A DNA stretch of 64,000 nt from Brachycybe producta (taxonomy: Eukaryota; Arthropoda; Diplopoda; Playtdesmida; Andrognathidae): contig JAUPFP010000064.1 of NCBI GenBank assembly GCA_036925085.1, forward strand, positions 124,001-188,000, written 5' to 3'. The translations under genes and the position numbers were made by a program. This document shows, in pieces, positions 53,809-64,000 of this stretch; positions within the stretch are counted from its first letter, which is position 1, and every line of letters begins with the position of its first letter. The notes below the pieces were generated by a model. It was not told the origin of the DNA, ran no database searches, and saw only the letters and a program-made list of their open reading frames with translations.

Positions 53809-53893
53809 GCCTCCTCCTCCTCCTCCTCCTCCTTCTCCTCCTCCTCCTCCTCCTCCTCCTCCTCCTCCTCCTCCTCCTCCTCCTCCTCCTCCT
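53809..53893. repeat. (CCT)n microsatellite
   Basis: About 27 CCT units with two small interruptions. The leucine-rich frame across it is not a gene. Confidence 0.97.
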
Positions 53894-54571
53894 TCCTGCC
53901 TTCAAATCAAATAAGTTTTTCGTGTTTTTTAAGACTTAAAAATATAATTAAAATCTATACAAGCTTAAGTGTAGTTCAGACTTTCAGCCGAGTCATTCAA
54001 AAATAATAATGTTTCCAAACGCGTGAGTTGTTTGTTAAACTTCAAGAAAAAGGATATTAAAAATGTTAGTGTTGTTTGTGTGTTCAATTTTTGTGAAATT
54101 TCTGGTCCTTTCTTAAGGATGCTCATGAGCAGGACCTTATTGAGCAGCTCTTTGAGACGTGCATCACTTGTATTAAGATACAAATATGGTACAAAGAAAT
54201 TGCACGAGATTTTGAATATAAATTTTTAATTACGAGCCATACTAGTTTATATTTTCAAGTTTTGTTGGGTTAATTTATTAAAAAAGAAACCAACAAAAAC
54301 AAAAATACAAACAATTTTTATGGCAATTTGAAAGTTTAGCTGTAAAACTATCTAAACTACATTTCAAACATGTAGAAGAGAACTAATAACAAGCCATCTA
54401 TTGTGAAATACAGGCAACATGTGGTACACAAAACCAGGAAAGATTGTTGGCCCACAATTTCCAGTAGTTTATCTCAGTTTCTGTCAAACAGAATATTTGT
54501 CTTTGTTTTTCTTCGCAATTTTTTCTGTATGTTTGACCCTGCCTTCAATCAAAGTTACTTCTGCTATGGAC

Positions 54572-54925
54572 GCATTACACCATAAAAGATCTTGATAAGG
54601 ATCTCTGATGAAAAATATTTGATGAGAAATGTGGCGGCGGTGTAATAGGTCATCTTTTATAAAAAGATCTTTCATAATAAGTAATCAGAGGCCTATTATC
54701 TTTTATCAAAGATTTTGATAGTCTGAAAGCAAAATGGCGGAAGGCAATTGCATCTAGTGTGTCTCCTCAACATTAATTTCTGAATATATACTGGCTATGA
54801 CTATAAAAAATTTAGTACAGTGTGGTAATATGTCTGTTTGAAATTCTTAAAAGAAAGCTCTTAAAAAAAAATCCTGTAAAATATTTGCTAAAAAATCTTT
54901 GTCAAAGATCTTTTATAGTGTAATG
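54572..54925. mobile_element. Inverted-repeat element, CATTACACYATAAAAGATC ends
   Basis: The left end CATTACACCATAAAAGATCT is faced by the reversed right end CATTACACTATAAAAGATCT, and the match runs on into TTGA/TTTGACAAAG. The same words recur internally (GTGTAATAGGTCATCTTTTA). TGGAC lies on each side (54567-54571 and 54926-54930), possibly a 5-base duplication. No coding sequence. Confidence 0.7.
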
Positions 54926-54930
54926 TGGAC

Positions 54931-57215
54931 CTGCTTTTTTAGGCTGGATTTGAAAATCTCCAACCTTGTTGTATCATCTTAGTAATAGCTTAGTAATTGC
55001 TGGGCTGCTGTTAGCTGCTATCAGCTGCAGTAATCTTTAGCACACATACAGAGACATACATCTACTGCAGCTTATACTGTTAACTGCCACCTTTGAAAAT
55101 TAAATGTTTACAATTAATGCATTATAGTTCCACATCCTTTTTCACATGTTGTCTGACGGCTCATACTTATCAATTTACCTGTAAAGATTCTTCTACTGTA
55201 GGCGTGATTACAGTAATTACCAAACGCAATGGCATTTTCGAAAGATTCCTACTTAAATGCCTTGCAACAGGTGTACGAACTACTGCACTACTGGTAATTT
55301 TTAAATGCATCTAAAATTATTTGAGCTATGGGCTTGGACCAAGGATACAGGTGAATATCGGGCTAAATGTTAGGAAAAAATCCGGGGCCTCATTACAGAA
55401 AGAAAATTACAGTGAACTGTCATATATAGCTCGTAACCTTGTAAAAGTCACAAAAGCAAATTACAAAATATTATTATGACAATTATTGTCATTATACTGC
55501 CATTGACTAGTGTACAGCATAAAATGACAAGTCATAAAGTAATAGCACTGAGGAAGTGACATCATTAAGGTATGACTGTCCCAATTTTAGGACTTTCTGT
55601 AAGGAAGACATTGGTGTTTTATACTTCAAGGCTTAGAAGTAACATAGCTGACAAAGTAAAAATTTAAAACACCCTTGAATATTTGTATGAACTCGATTTT
55701 GAAACCACTTCACGTTTCAAAATCAATTTATGAATATGACTAGTTTCTGAAAATAAAAGAGAACGATTTCAAGGAGACTAAATATATTATACAATAATTA
55801 GTATTTTGTCAAGGTGGTGGATGTGGGGAGGTTAGTTACTAATTAGATCTACCAGGATAGTTAACTCCACAAGTGTGCTTTTTCCCAATGGAATGAAGTG
55901 AACTTGTAAGGCTGGTTGCAAATTAGGCAACCAAATGAGCAAGCAACCAACAACCAAATCATGATCACGTACCAAGAAAGTGATTGTTGGCACGCAATGG
56001 TTGCTTTGTTCTTTCTGCTCACCATACTGAGCAGAGGCAACATCCGCTTACTACTGTTGCTTGCAAATGCAGTTTTGGCACAAGTGTAGTGTCACCAGCA
56101 ACAGTTGGTGGCGCCTGGCCTAAGGACCGAGTGTACTGACGCTATGTGCCAGAGACCAGTTTATCATAACCCAATCTCCATAACTCGAAGCAGTGCAAGC
56201 CTCCACCTCCAACTCTTCTCATCGTGCAAGATGGAATCGGACGAGATGGAACACACATTCTCAGGCTGACAGTGACAGCAGGTGCATTGAATTGAATTTT
56301 GTTAAACTTTTGAGAACACCAGTTACAAGGTCTGGATCGTTTTCTGTATAACTATTGTTGTTGTTTTCGTTACCTTCACAATTTTTATTGTTTTGTTTTC
56401 TGTTTTTTTTTTTTTATAACTAGGCCTACACATTAAAATTTATAATGATTCACAAATACACTTGGAAGTGCACTTTAGCTTATCTTTTCGGAAATATGTT
56501 TGGATTGTTTTTCAACAGTTTTTTTTGTAGTTGTTGTCTTTTTCTTAGACAAGAAGGATAAGATAGAACTTAAGTTTTTTTTTGTGTGGTTAGGTTATAT
56601 TAGTTCTGTACTGAGGAAGTTTTTTTTGTGTGTGTTGTAAGGTCGATATAAACCAAATTGGTTCCTTCTAAGGATTCTTGTACACCTCCTTTTTGGAGCA
56701 CTCAACTTTGTAATGCAATTCAATACTGAACAACAAACAGTCTTGAGCAATTAGTTGTGCCAGTAAGGTTTTTTTTTACAAGAACAAAAAAAATGCTTTT
56801 GTCTGTGAAAAGAAGAGAAATGATGATGTTGATGATGATGATGGGTTTACACACTGAGAAAAGTGCATTGTTTTCGACACAGTTTAATGTAAAAGACATG
56901 TCACTGTATAACATAAAAGATAACGTTGCATTTATATATTTATAATGTATATATGGAAGTAATGGAAAGTGATTAGTGCTGTAACTGAAGTTATTTCAGA
57001 AGAAAGGGCGCCCCTTTTCACCTCCCTTAAGCCACTCCCCTCCTCTTAAATAAGGGTGAGCCAACAATTTTTGTGCTTGAGGAGCGAGTCGCCAGTTCTC
57101 GATTCGTCGCTGGATAATACTGAAGCAAGAGTCAAGTTAGGGGGAGTCCTTTGTATTGTTATGTTGGGAATAGAAATTCTTGCAAATCGGTAAAAATTTT
57201 GATAGAATGTATTAG
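54931..57215. other. Gene-free stretch
   Basis: No supported gene. Weak element-like pairs occur at 55385-55610 (GGGGCCTCATTACAGAAAG versus a reversed TCTTCCTTACAGAAAGTCC) and 55905-56118, but both are too diverged to call. Confidence 0.5.
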
Positions 57216-57218
57216 TTA

Positions 57219-57373
57219 GAGAAGAATCACGTATGCTGAGAAAAAAATCCCATTGAATTTCACTTTGTAAGGTGGTTACCAGAAGCGCCACATATCTGAG
57301 TGCAAAGGAACACCCATTTTTTAATATTTCTATTTCTATTCTCTGGTGGTTTTTCGGCATGTGCGATTCTTGC
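57219..57373. mobile_element. Miniature element, AGAAGAATCACGTATGCTGA ends (copy 2)
   Basis: The left AAGAATCACGTATGCTGAGA is faced by the reversed right CAAGAATCGCACATGCCGAA. The interior matches the copy at 51188-51350 in inverse sense. The 138-residue minus-strand frame at 57046-57462 runs right across this element and is therefore doubtful. Confidence 0.6.
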
Positions 57374-57719
57374 CTTAATTGTATGAGGCTATCTGTATCT
57401 TGCTTATGTTCTGGCTCATTATGGGGCCTCCAGCAACATTTGAAGCGATGTACATTGTACATGCTGCCTTTCTAGGGAATTGGTGGCGAGCTGAAGCAAT
57501 CGCAAGATGAGTGATCACAGTGACATCACATGTCTTCTTCATTATGTTTTGCCATCTGCTTGGATTTCAACTCAATGCAACTCTCATTAGACCTGCAATA
57601 AGCTCCAGAGCCAATTTGGCAGATGGGACAATTCCCAATCATAAGTGGTTGTCATTTAGACAAATTTTTGGACATCGTCGATAAATAGAATTCATCCTAA
57701 TACGAAATTATCTGCTGGA

Positions 57720-57865
57720 TGATATTTCCAAGTAATACTACCTGTAATCATTGCAAAATCAAAGTTGGTGCTAAACTTAGGAACTTTTACATGGAATTTC
57801 AAGATTATCAAAAGTTGATGTGTTTGGCACTTACTACTCTTGACTTAGCAATTATTATAAATACG
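57720..57865. repeat. Fold-back repeat copy, TGCTAAACTTAGGAAC family
   Basis: AAAGTTGGTGCTAAACTTAG, TTTTACATGGAATTTC, AAAAGTTGATGTGTTTGGCA and TCTTGACTTAGCAATTATTA repeat the order of the copy at 36597. Confidence 0.55.
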
Positions 57866-58139
57866 ACCTTTAAGTCTTCAATTGGCTATGAATGGCCATG
57901 TCTTACTTAAATGGTGATTTCTAGCAAGATTTCCATCGTAGGGTATGTTTCCAATCAGACATGGGAATCTTTTTTTCTGAAAACAAAGCTTTACAAAGCT
58001 TTTTTTTTTCTACAGCTAGTAAACGTTCAAGGCTTTACTCTACAGTACCTCTGGTTGCTTGCAACATCCACCCAATTCATGTTGTGCAGTAATTGATTAA
58101 ATGTCGGATATTAATGCACGAGAACATATTGATAGTGTT

Positions 58140-58318
58140 AATACAATTTAATATTTTCAAATAAATTTTAACTTTACGGGGAAAAGCAAAACAAACAAAG
58201 CTTTCCTATTATATGTACGCATTAAACCGGTGGTTTCCAAAGGATATATATACTTAGGATGCCACAGTTTCTCCAGACAAAAACACTACCGGAGCAAACA
58301 AAGTTTGGAAACCACTGT
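58140..58318. mobile_element. Diverged copy of the hAT-like family at 9751
   Basis: AAATAAATTTTAACTTTACG and AAAGCAAAACAAACAAAGC match interior words of 9751-9971. GGTGGTTTCCAAAGGAT at 58229 and a terminal TTTGGAAACCACTG (to 58318) are family ends facing each other. The order of parts differs from the other copy, so it may be two overlapping fragments. Confidence 0.5.
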
Positions 58319-58319
58319 T

Positions 58320-59540
58320 CTAGGTGTTATAAGGAACCTGTCTGTCGACACCTTCAGGCATTTATGCCTAGAGATTGGAAGATGGGAAATGTTGAGTGCA
58401 TTGGTGTTGTCACAACTGCTGTCAGCGTGACATGTTTAACAAGACGAGTTGTGTCCACTCCTAGGGGACGCTTCTAGTTTTGTGTGTTTGTGCTTGATTT
58501 AATTTCAGCCGTCACTTGTGGTTGTTCTTGCCCAACTTCCTTTTTTTTTCTTTTAACATGTTTTCATTTTAGTTTGAAAGTGAAATGTTTGAGAGATTTT
58601 CACTGTGTGGTGGTGTGTCTTTCTAGTAGACTAGAAACAATTTTTTCTCAAGCTCTTTCGGTCGAGCTTTAAAAATGACGGTTTTAAGTTGTATGGGGTT
58701 GCATGTTCCTAGACTTGGAGATGGACGGACACTTTCCACACCATAAATCTCATTTTACGTTTCCTTTTCGTTGAGTTAAAGCCCCATCCATGAATTGTCA
58801 GACCTCCTACCCCGTTTCGATCCATTTTTCTCTCTCTCTCTCTCTCTTTTCTCAAGTCTCTTGAGTTGCTTGCTTTTCGTTTTTCTAGACTAAAAACTTG
58901 TATATAATAGTTTTTTTACAGGAGTTGTTCGCCTTTTTCACGCCGTTGACGACAATGTTAGTTCTCGTCAACATTTGATTTTATGCCATAGTAATTGCTA
59001 CTGAGCGTCCACACGACCTCCCGTTGGTTTTACTCTCACTCTCTTTTCTTTCTCTTTTCTTTCTCTTCCATCCATTTCTGAACAAAGAATCGATTTTTCT
59101 GACCAAAAAGTCTTTTCTTTTCTCTCTCTTCAATCTTCAAATGATAGTCAACAAACGGTGTAAATGGTTGTTTGTGAAGACTTCTCTGTGTTATTTAGAG
59201 GTTTTTTGTTGTTGAGAAAAATACGCTTTCATAAAGGTGTAAACTTAAGAGTGAGGGAAGTTTCAAGTGCGTTTCCAAGACATTGCTTTGTATCATGTTA
59301 TACATCTTCACGTTTTCAGTTTTTAATTACTCGGAAAGTAATAGAACAGGTGTCTTAAACTCATTTTACACGAAGGACCTCTTAGATGCAATTGAAATTG
59401 GACAACATTTTGAATAGCATGCAGAACAGTGGCTGAAACATTTTTATTTTATTTTAAAATGAAAAATTTGGCTTTTGAAAGAGAGGAAACCTCCCTCCTC
59501 CCTTCTCTTGACAGTATTCTATGGGCTCGGGCGCCCATGG
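58320..59540. other. Gene-free stretch with CT-rich parts
   Basis: No supported gene. CT runs near 58830-58850 and 59030-59130 generate short serine- and phenylalanine-rich frames. Confidence 0.55.
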
Positions 59541-59550
59541 GTTTGCCAGT

Positions 59551-59678
59551 CAGAGGTGGGCTGGCCCATGGGCGCAGCTCAGGCAAAATGTCAGAAGAGC
59601 CGGTATTCTTTTTTCAGAAAAATATTGCCAATCCAGTATAAAATACTAGGGCCAAATTATTTTCCCAGCACGCCTCTG
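59551..59678. mobile_element. Very short hAT-like miniature element (128 bases)
   Basis: Termini CAGAGGTGGGCTGG and, reversed, CAGAGGCGTGCTGG. Flanks TTGCCAGT (59543-59550) and ATGCCAGT (59679-59686) match at 7 of 8 bases. The left flank also has GGGCGCCCATGGG, which is inverted to the element's own GGCCCATGGGCGC, so the target itself may have been an older element. No coding sequence. Confidence 0.75.
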
Positions 59679-59689
59679 ATGCCAGTAAA

Positions 59690-62180
59690 TAGGACTGTTG
59701 GTTGCTGACCGCATGACAGGAGTCGAAGGGCCGACTGTTGTGCAGGCATGTTTCTAAAGTTAAAGCACTTCCTTCCCATTTGTCATTTAATTATGACATT
59801 TTCTTGGAAACAATTTTTTGTTTTATGATGATGATGACGATGATGATGATGGTCTAACTTTAAATGACAACCATTAATGATTGGATGCTGCAATCTCCAT
59901 GACTACATAACAGTATTTCTCATTACTGTGGTATTGAATTTACTTGAATTAAAATTAGAAATGTCAATATAATAATTTGTGATTATTGCAATAGAGAATT
60001 CTCTCGTCTGTGCATTGTGTTGTTGGTCGTAAAGCCCCGTTTACATTACTAAAATTAGCTGACCATGCAGGTTGCTTGGGTAGCCTGAGGCGTGCTACAT
60101 TGTTAGCCAGAATATTGCTTGGATAGCCAAAAGCATATGCTATCCAACAAATGTGGACTGTGTACATTATGCTTAGCAGTTGATGTAGTGGGTCTGCAAA
60201 ATTAATATCGATTGCGCATATCCTGACAAAACAGTGGCATCAGGAGTCAGCCATCAAAGGTTTTTTTTAATAAAAAAGGAGTGTTTAAATTCAAAATATA
60301 ATCAATAATATAATTAGTTATTTCTATACAAATCAAGTACAAATGATTAAAATAATTGGTTCAAATTTGATGAAAAAAATTTTAATGCAAAATTTGTTGT
60401 TACTGAAATGTTGGTACGGGGACACTAGCAGCTTGACTTCGGGAAACTTATCTGTCTGTGGAACCTACTGATCGAAGCGCAGACCACGAATAAGCGATCT
60501 CACGCGTGACATGTGAAGCGATTATCGGCAACCTGAATCTTTTTCATGTTAAATTATGACGGCATGAAACAGTAGTATAGTGCAGCAACTTGCTACTGCG
60601 ACCTGAAGCTTCTCCAATAACAGATACTTTAGGTGGCAATTTCGTTATTTTTAATACCAATATTAAAAAAAAAAAAATCAAAATATGGCAAACTCAAAAT
60701 CTCCATATTTTCTTGAGAAATCGCCATTTGTGGCAATTGGCGACTAGTGGTTCTTTTTAGTTTCTAACAAACATTAAATTTTAATTTTACAAATTGCCTA
60801 AACAAATGAAACTTTAATTCCTTTCAATTGGATTTTTTTTAATACATGGTTCACTTCTCATATAAAAGTGAATCCATTATTTCGAGCACGATTTTTTTCT
60901 TTCTCATTCTCTCTTTTTCTCTAACTGGTCTTTTGTATTAATGTGTGTGTGACCATGTGCATGTCTATGAAAACATTAATAACAATAAGAGACTTATCTG
61001 CTTGAAAGAGCTTGCACAACTAAAAACACAGATGAGAGCAATATGATGAGGGGGAAGTAAATATGTGGGGGGGGGGGGGGGGTAAAGAGAAAAAGGGTAT
61101 AGATGGGCCATCTCTAGTCATCTTCTAACCATCCTCCTCCAAATCACTATATAAATATGAACAAATATTAGTAGAAGTAGTGGACTGTTGAGATCTCTTT
61201 TATTATGTAGACTATAGAGACTGATGATTGTTGGATGGACTCAGGTGGAAAAAAAAAAATGAAGAGGAAGATGGAATTGGATGTTGTGGCGGGTAGGCTG
61301 GGTGGCTGGGTGGAGAATGGGGTTTTAGTTTCACCAAGGCGTGATGGGATTTAATTTTGATTTACTTTGAATGTCGAAACCTCTCATCTCTCTCTTTTTC
61401 ATCTTTCTCTCACTCTCTCTTGATCATCATCATCATCATCACAATAGTTTATTTAGTGTTTCTCTAGAAAGAAAGGAGAGAGAGAGAGATGAAATCTAGA
61501 AAACTGGTTGCAATTGTATTTGTGTGTCTACTTGTGTGATCTCAACTTCAAAATCGAGGTTTTCTATGTGAAGCCCCTTCCTATAGAATCAGGTTGAAAA
61601 TGTAAAAGGGAATTGTGGAGGGGGTTGTACAGGAGGGTGGTGTGAGTTGGTTTTATATTGAGAACTAAGGTTGTGTGTAGGCCCCCTAATCCTAACTAAA
61701 ATATTTAGCAGGCTATGAAGAGGAGAGTGAATGGGTGATTGGGGGTGGTGCCTCCTCTCTCTCTCTCTCTCTTTGCTTTTGCTGCACATTAATTATACAT
61801 ACGAGCATATAATACATATACAGTAATATAGACTATAGACTAGACAAAGATGAGAATCACTTGTTAAATATTTAAATTTTGTTGCATTTATTCTCAAAGG
61901 TGATTTTCTCTTTTTTTTTTATCTTCTTCTCGATTATATATATATATATATATATATAAATATGGGGGAGGGGGCATGTATGAGGTACTTTGAAATTTAT
62001 GTAAATGATATTAAAATTTGAAATATTAATGAAACTATTGTTTATGAGTTGATTATTCGTATAATGTCAGATGGTGTTTTGTTTTATTCGTTACATATTA
62101 AAGTACAAGTTCAACTTATAAATCGTTTCTAAAACTATGAAAACAACTTAAAAGAATAACTTTTATGTTTTAGAAACCTC
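59690..62180. other. Gene-free stretch with simple repeats
   Basis: No supported gene. Contains a GAT run (59827-59852), a single Harbinger-like end (TAA then AGCCCCGTTTACATTAC at 60035) without partner, a G16 run (61067-61082), a CT run (61755-61772) and a (TA)n run (61936-61959). The words GCTACTGCGACCTGAA near 60591 recur near 12655, hinting at one more dispersed repeat. Confidence 0.5.
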
Positions 62181-62185
62181 GAACT

Positions 62186-63290
62186 CTTGATTATTCTGTC
62201 TTTCAGAAGCAAAATTAAGAGAAACTATAAACGCCTTAGCACTCAATTTGATCTTTTTGTGACAAGTTTTCAAAGTCGACAATTTTAACGATAAAATTGT
62301 GATTTTCTTGAAAAATTATTGGACGAAATACGGAGATACGTGTCTAATATTTTGAGGTTTTGGGTTTTCGGTCAAAAAAGTTTCATCGGAATCGGTGACC
62401 AATACACCGTGGACTCCCCTTGTAAAATGCCTTCTGTAATTCTTCCCTAATACCTTGTACACACATGAACTAATTGAATTCAAATTAAATGTGTTTAGGT
62501 GAATTATACGGAATCCAGTTAAGGACATATTAACCAAATAAAAATTGACTTTATTATTAATATTTTAAATTGAAATACTAAATCAATATTTTGTCAATAG
62601 TTTCTATATTATTTTTAAGTATTAACTCAATATTTTCAGATTATTAACTGAATAAATTGAATTCGATATATTTGTTTGTTTGCCCTTCACAGAGGGCTCT
62701 GTAGAACACGTTTATTATTTAAATGCATTTAAATTATCAGGTGTGTACTTGGTATAAGAGTGATTTTTACATTGATATATTTTAAAATAAATCTTTTATG
62801 GTAGTTTGAAAATGACCAAATTATATGTTTTGCTGTTTTCTTCAAATGTATGATTATTTTTTTTAAAAAAAATGTTTGGCCCAACTTGAAGTGAAAAACG
62901 AATAAAAAGAATTTGAAATTTCCCTAAAAAAAGTTTATTTTTTGTTAAATATAAACATGAAATTCACTAAATGAATCATTTTATATTCTTCTAGTTTCAA
63001 AACTTCCTTCCATATTTTATATTGGTTTGCTATAAGATGGATGACTATTAACTGAGCTGATAAAAGCTTTTAGAAACTAGAATAGAAGCTGAATCACTTA
63101 ATAGTATTTTCATATTGAAACATTTTAAACTAAACATTTTATGGATAAAAAATAAAAATGTTTTCTGTGTCATTTTTCAAGCTTCCATAAAATTAATCGA
63201 ACAAAATATCAACTTGAAAATAAAACGTTGAAGTTTGTTTTAATGTTGTTGCTTCTGAAATGTAAGAGTTGATGGGACATTTTATCAGCT
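62186..63290. repeat. Three fragments of the TTAGAAACTAGAAG fold-back family
   Basis: 62186-62230 has the outer arm (TTGATTATTCTGTCTTTCAG, AAGCAAAATTAAGAGAAAC). 62745-63005 has TTTTAAAATAAATCTTTTAT, GTTTGAAAATGACC and an inverse arm ending TTCTTCTAGTTTCAAAAC. 63066-63290 starts TTTTAGAAACTAGAATAG, GAATCACTTAATAGTATTTT. Each is diverged and incomplete. Confidence 0.6.
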
Positions 63291-64000
63291 TAAAACAAGG
63301 GTAAATTTTGATTTAAAATTGTCAAAAATATACTCTTATATGGTTTATTTTTTAAAACCCTTTCTTTTTTTTTACAATATAGACCTCTATTTCACCATCG
63401 TGTTTCAATATTTTTCTTCGCAATTGTTTTATCGATTTTTTATGTGTTTCTTTTCATCTTTTTTTTTCTTCTTCTTTGGTTTATGATTGAATGGAAGATT
63501 CATCTTTTTTTTGTTCTCTTTTGTTTTAATGTGACATTTGATGGCAAGAAAACTCGTTACACTCCCACTGTATACGTATATTACATATGAACTCCATTCT
63601 CCTTCATTGTTTTTGTCGCTTTTTCGTGTGTGTGTGCTTTTTTTTTGTATTTTCTGTTCGAATTTTTCTGCCATTGTGTGCACTACTAGTATATATGAGT
63701 GTGCCACTGTGTGTGTTCACTTCTCATTCTCTCTCTTGTCAACTAATCTCCGTCTTTTCGCGATTTCCAACAATTACGTTTGTGATATTGAAGAGGCCAT
63801 CCATCATTTTCTTCCTTTTCTGGCTGTCTCTCTCTCTCTCTCTGTCTCTTGGTTCGATCCGTGGTATGGGACTCACTGAAACCAGATAGTACCACCTAGG
63901 CATTATATACATTATATATTGACTTATATTTGTATTGCCATGTAAAGGGAATGTTCTTGATGATTAGGATGCTGATGATGGCCAAAATGCACACCATCAT
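63291..64000. other. Gene-free AT-rich stretch
   Basis: No gene or paired termini recognised. TC-rich words near 63827-63850 and T runs produce the overlapping serine- and phenylalanine-rich frames. Confidence 0.55.

Noticed and set aside
55385-56118. Two possible inverted-repeat elements (55385-55610 and 55905-56118)
   Set aside because: The facing ends match in only short words, and neither shows a target duplication.
57046-57462. Minus-strand frame of 138 residues
   Set aside because: Crosses the miniature element at 57219-57373; no domain, polyadenylation or splice support.
1-64000. tRNA genes, SINEs with tRNA heads, LINE or LTR-type coding regions, toxin genes
   Set aside because: Looked for B-box words, reverse-transcriptase-like peptides and long coding frames on both strands; none was convincing by eye.

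Overview
The window reads as nuclear DNA from an invertebrate animal. It is AT-rich and full of microsatellites, and almost all of it is non-coding and built from decayed, mostly non-autonomous mobile elements. Nothing fixes the species. Two weak hints are a short run of the arthropod-type telomere motif TTAGG, which sits inside a transposon and not at a chromosome end, and a decayed 5S rRNA copy of generic invertebrate type. No tRNA gene, operon, CRISPR array, virus-like element or toxin gene was recognised.

Only one protein gene is convincing: a 240-residue reading frame on the minus strand at 35654-36376. It has a good 3' splice site just upstream of its ATG, an in-frame stop before that ATG, an AATAAA signal about 75 bases past its stop, and many intact CpGs. 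I do not recognise the protein. Its middle carries four copies of a D-S-[IV]-[YF] motif. Nearly every other long frame is a shadow of a simple repeat, a minisatellite or a transposon.

Layout. 1-11 kb: an old IS630/mariner-type transposon (3002-4100) with transposase remnants, plus hAT-like fragments. 11-20 kb: fold-back elements sharing the word TTAGAAACTAGAAG, a CpG-rich Harbinger-like element (12836-13234), long AAT and ACAT microsatellites, and a full-length 5S pseudogene (20019-20136). 22-30 kb: Helitron-like ends, hAT elements with 8-base target duplications (one nested in a fold-back element), a pogo-like element, and a possible recursive splice site at 28671-28678. 31-39 kb: palindromic hAT-like elements and the single gene. 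39-46 kb: a Harbinger-like insertion, a 16-base minisatellite in two opposed arms, a pogo/Tigger element with TA duplications, a fold-back element with an exact 8-base duplication and a TTAGG loop, and a 1.1-kb polypyrimidine tract with 72-base higher-order repeats. 46-54 kb: a dense cluster of Harbinger-like elements, a second Helitron-like copy and several different palindromes. 54-64 kb: sparser repeats, several fold-back fragments and otherwise plain AT-rich DNA.

There is no gene pathway to reconstruct. What the parts share is transposition history: elements inserted into one another, miniature elements of several families using few terminal types, and tandem arrays that grew inside elements.
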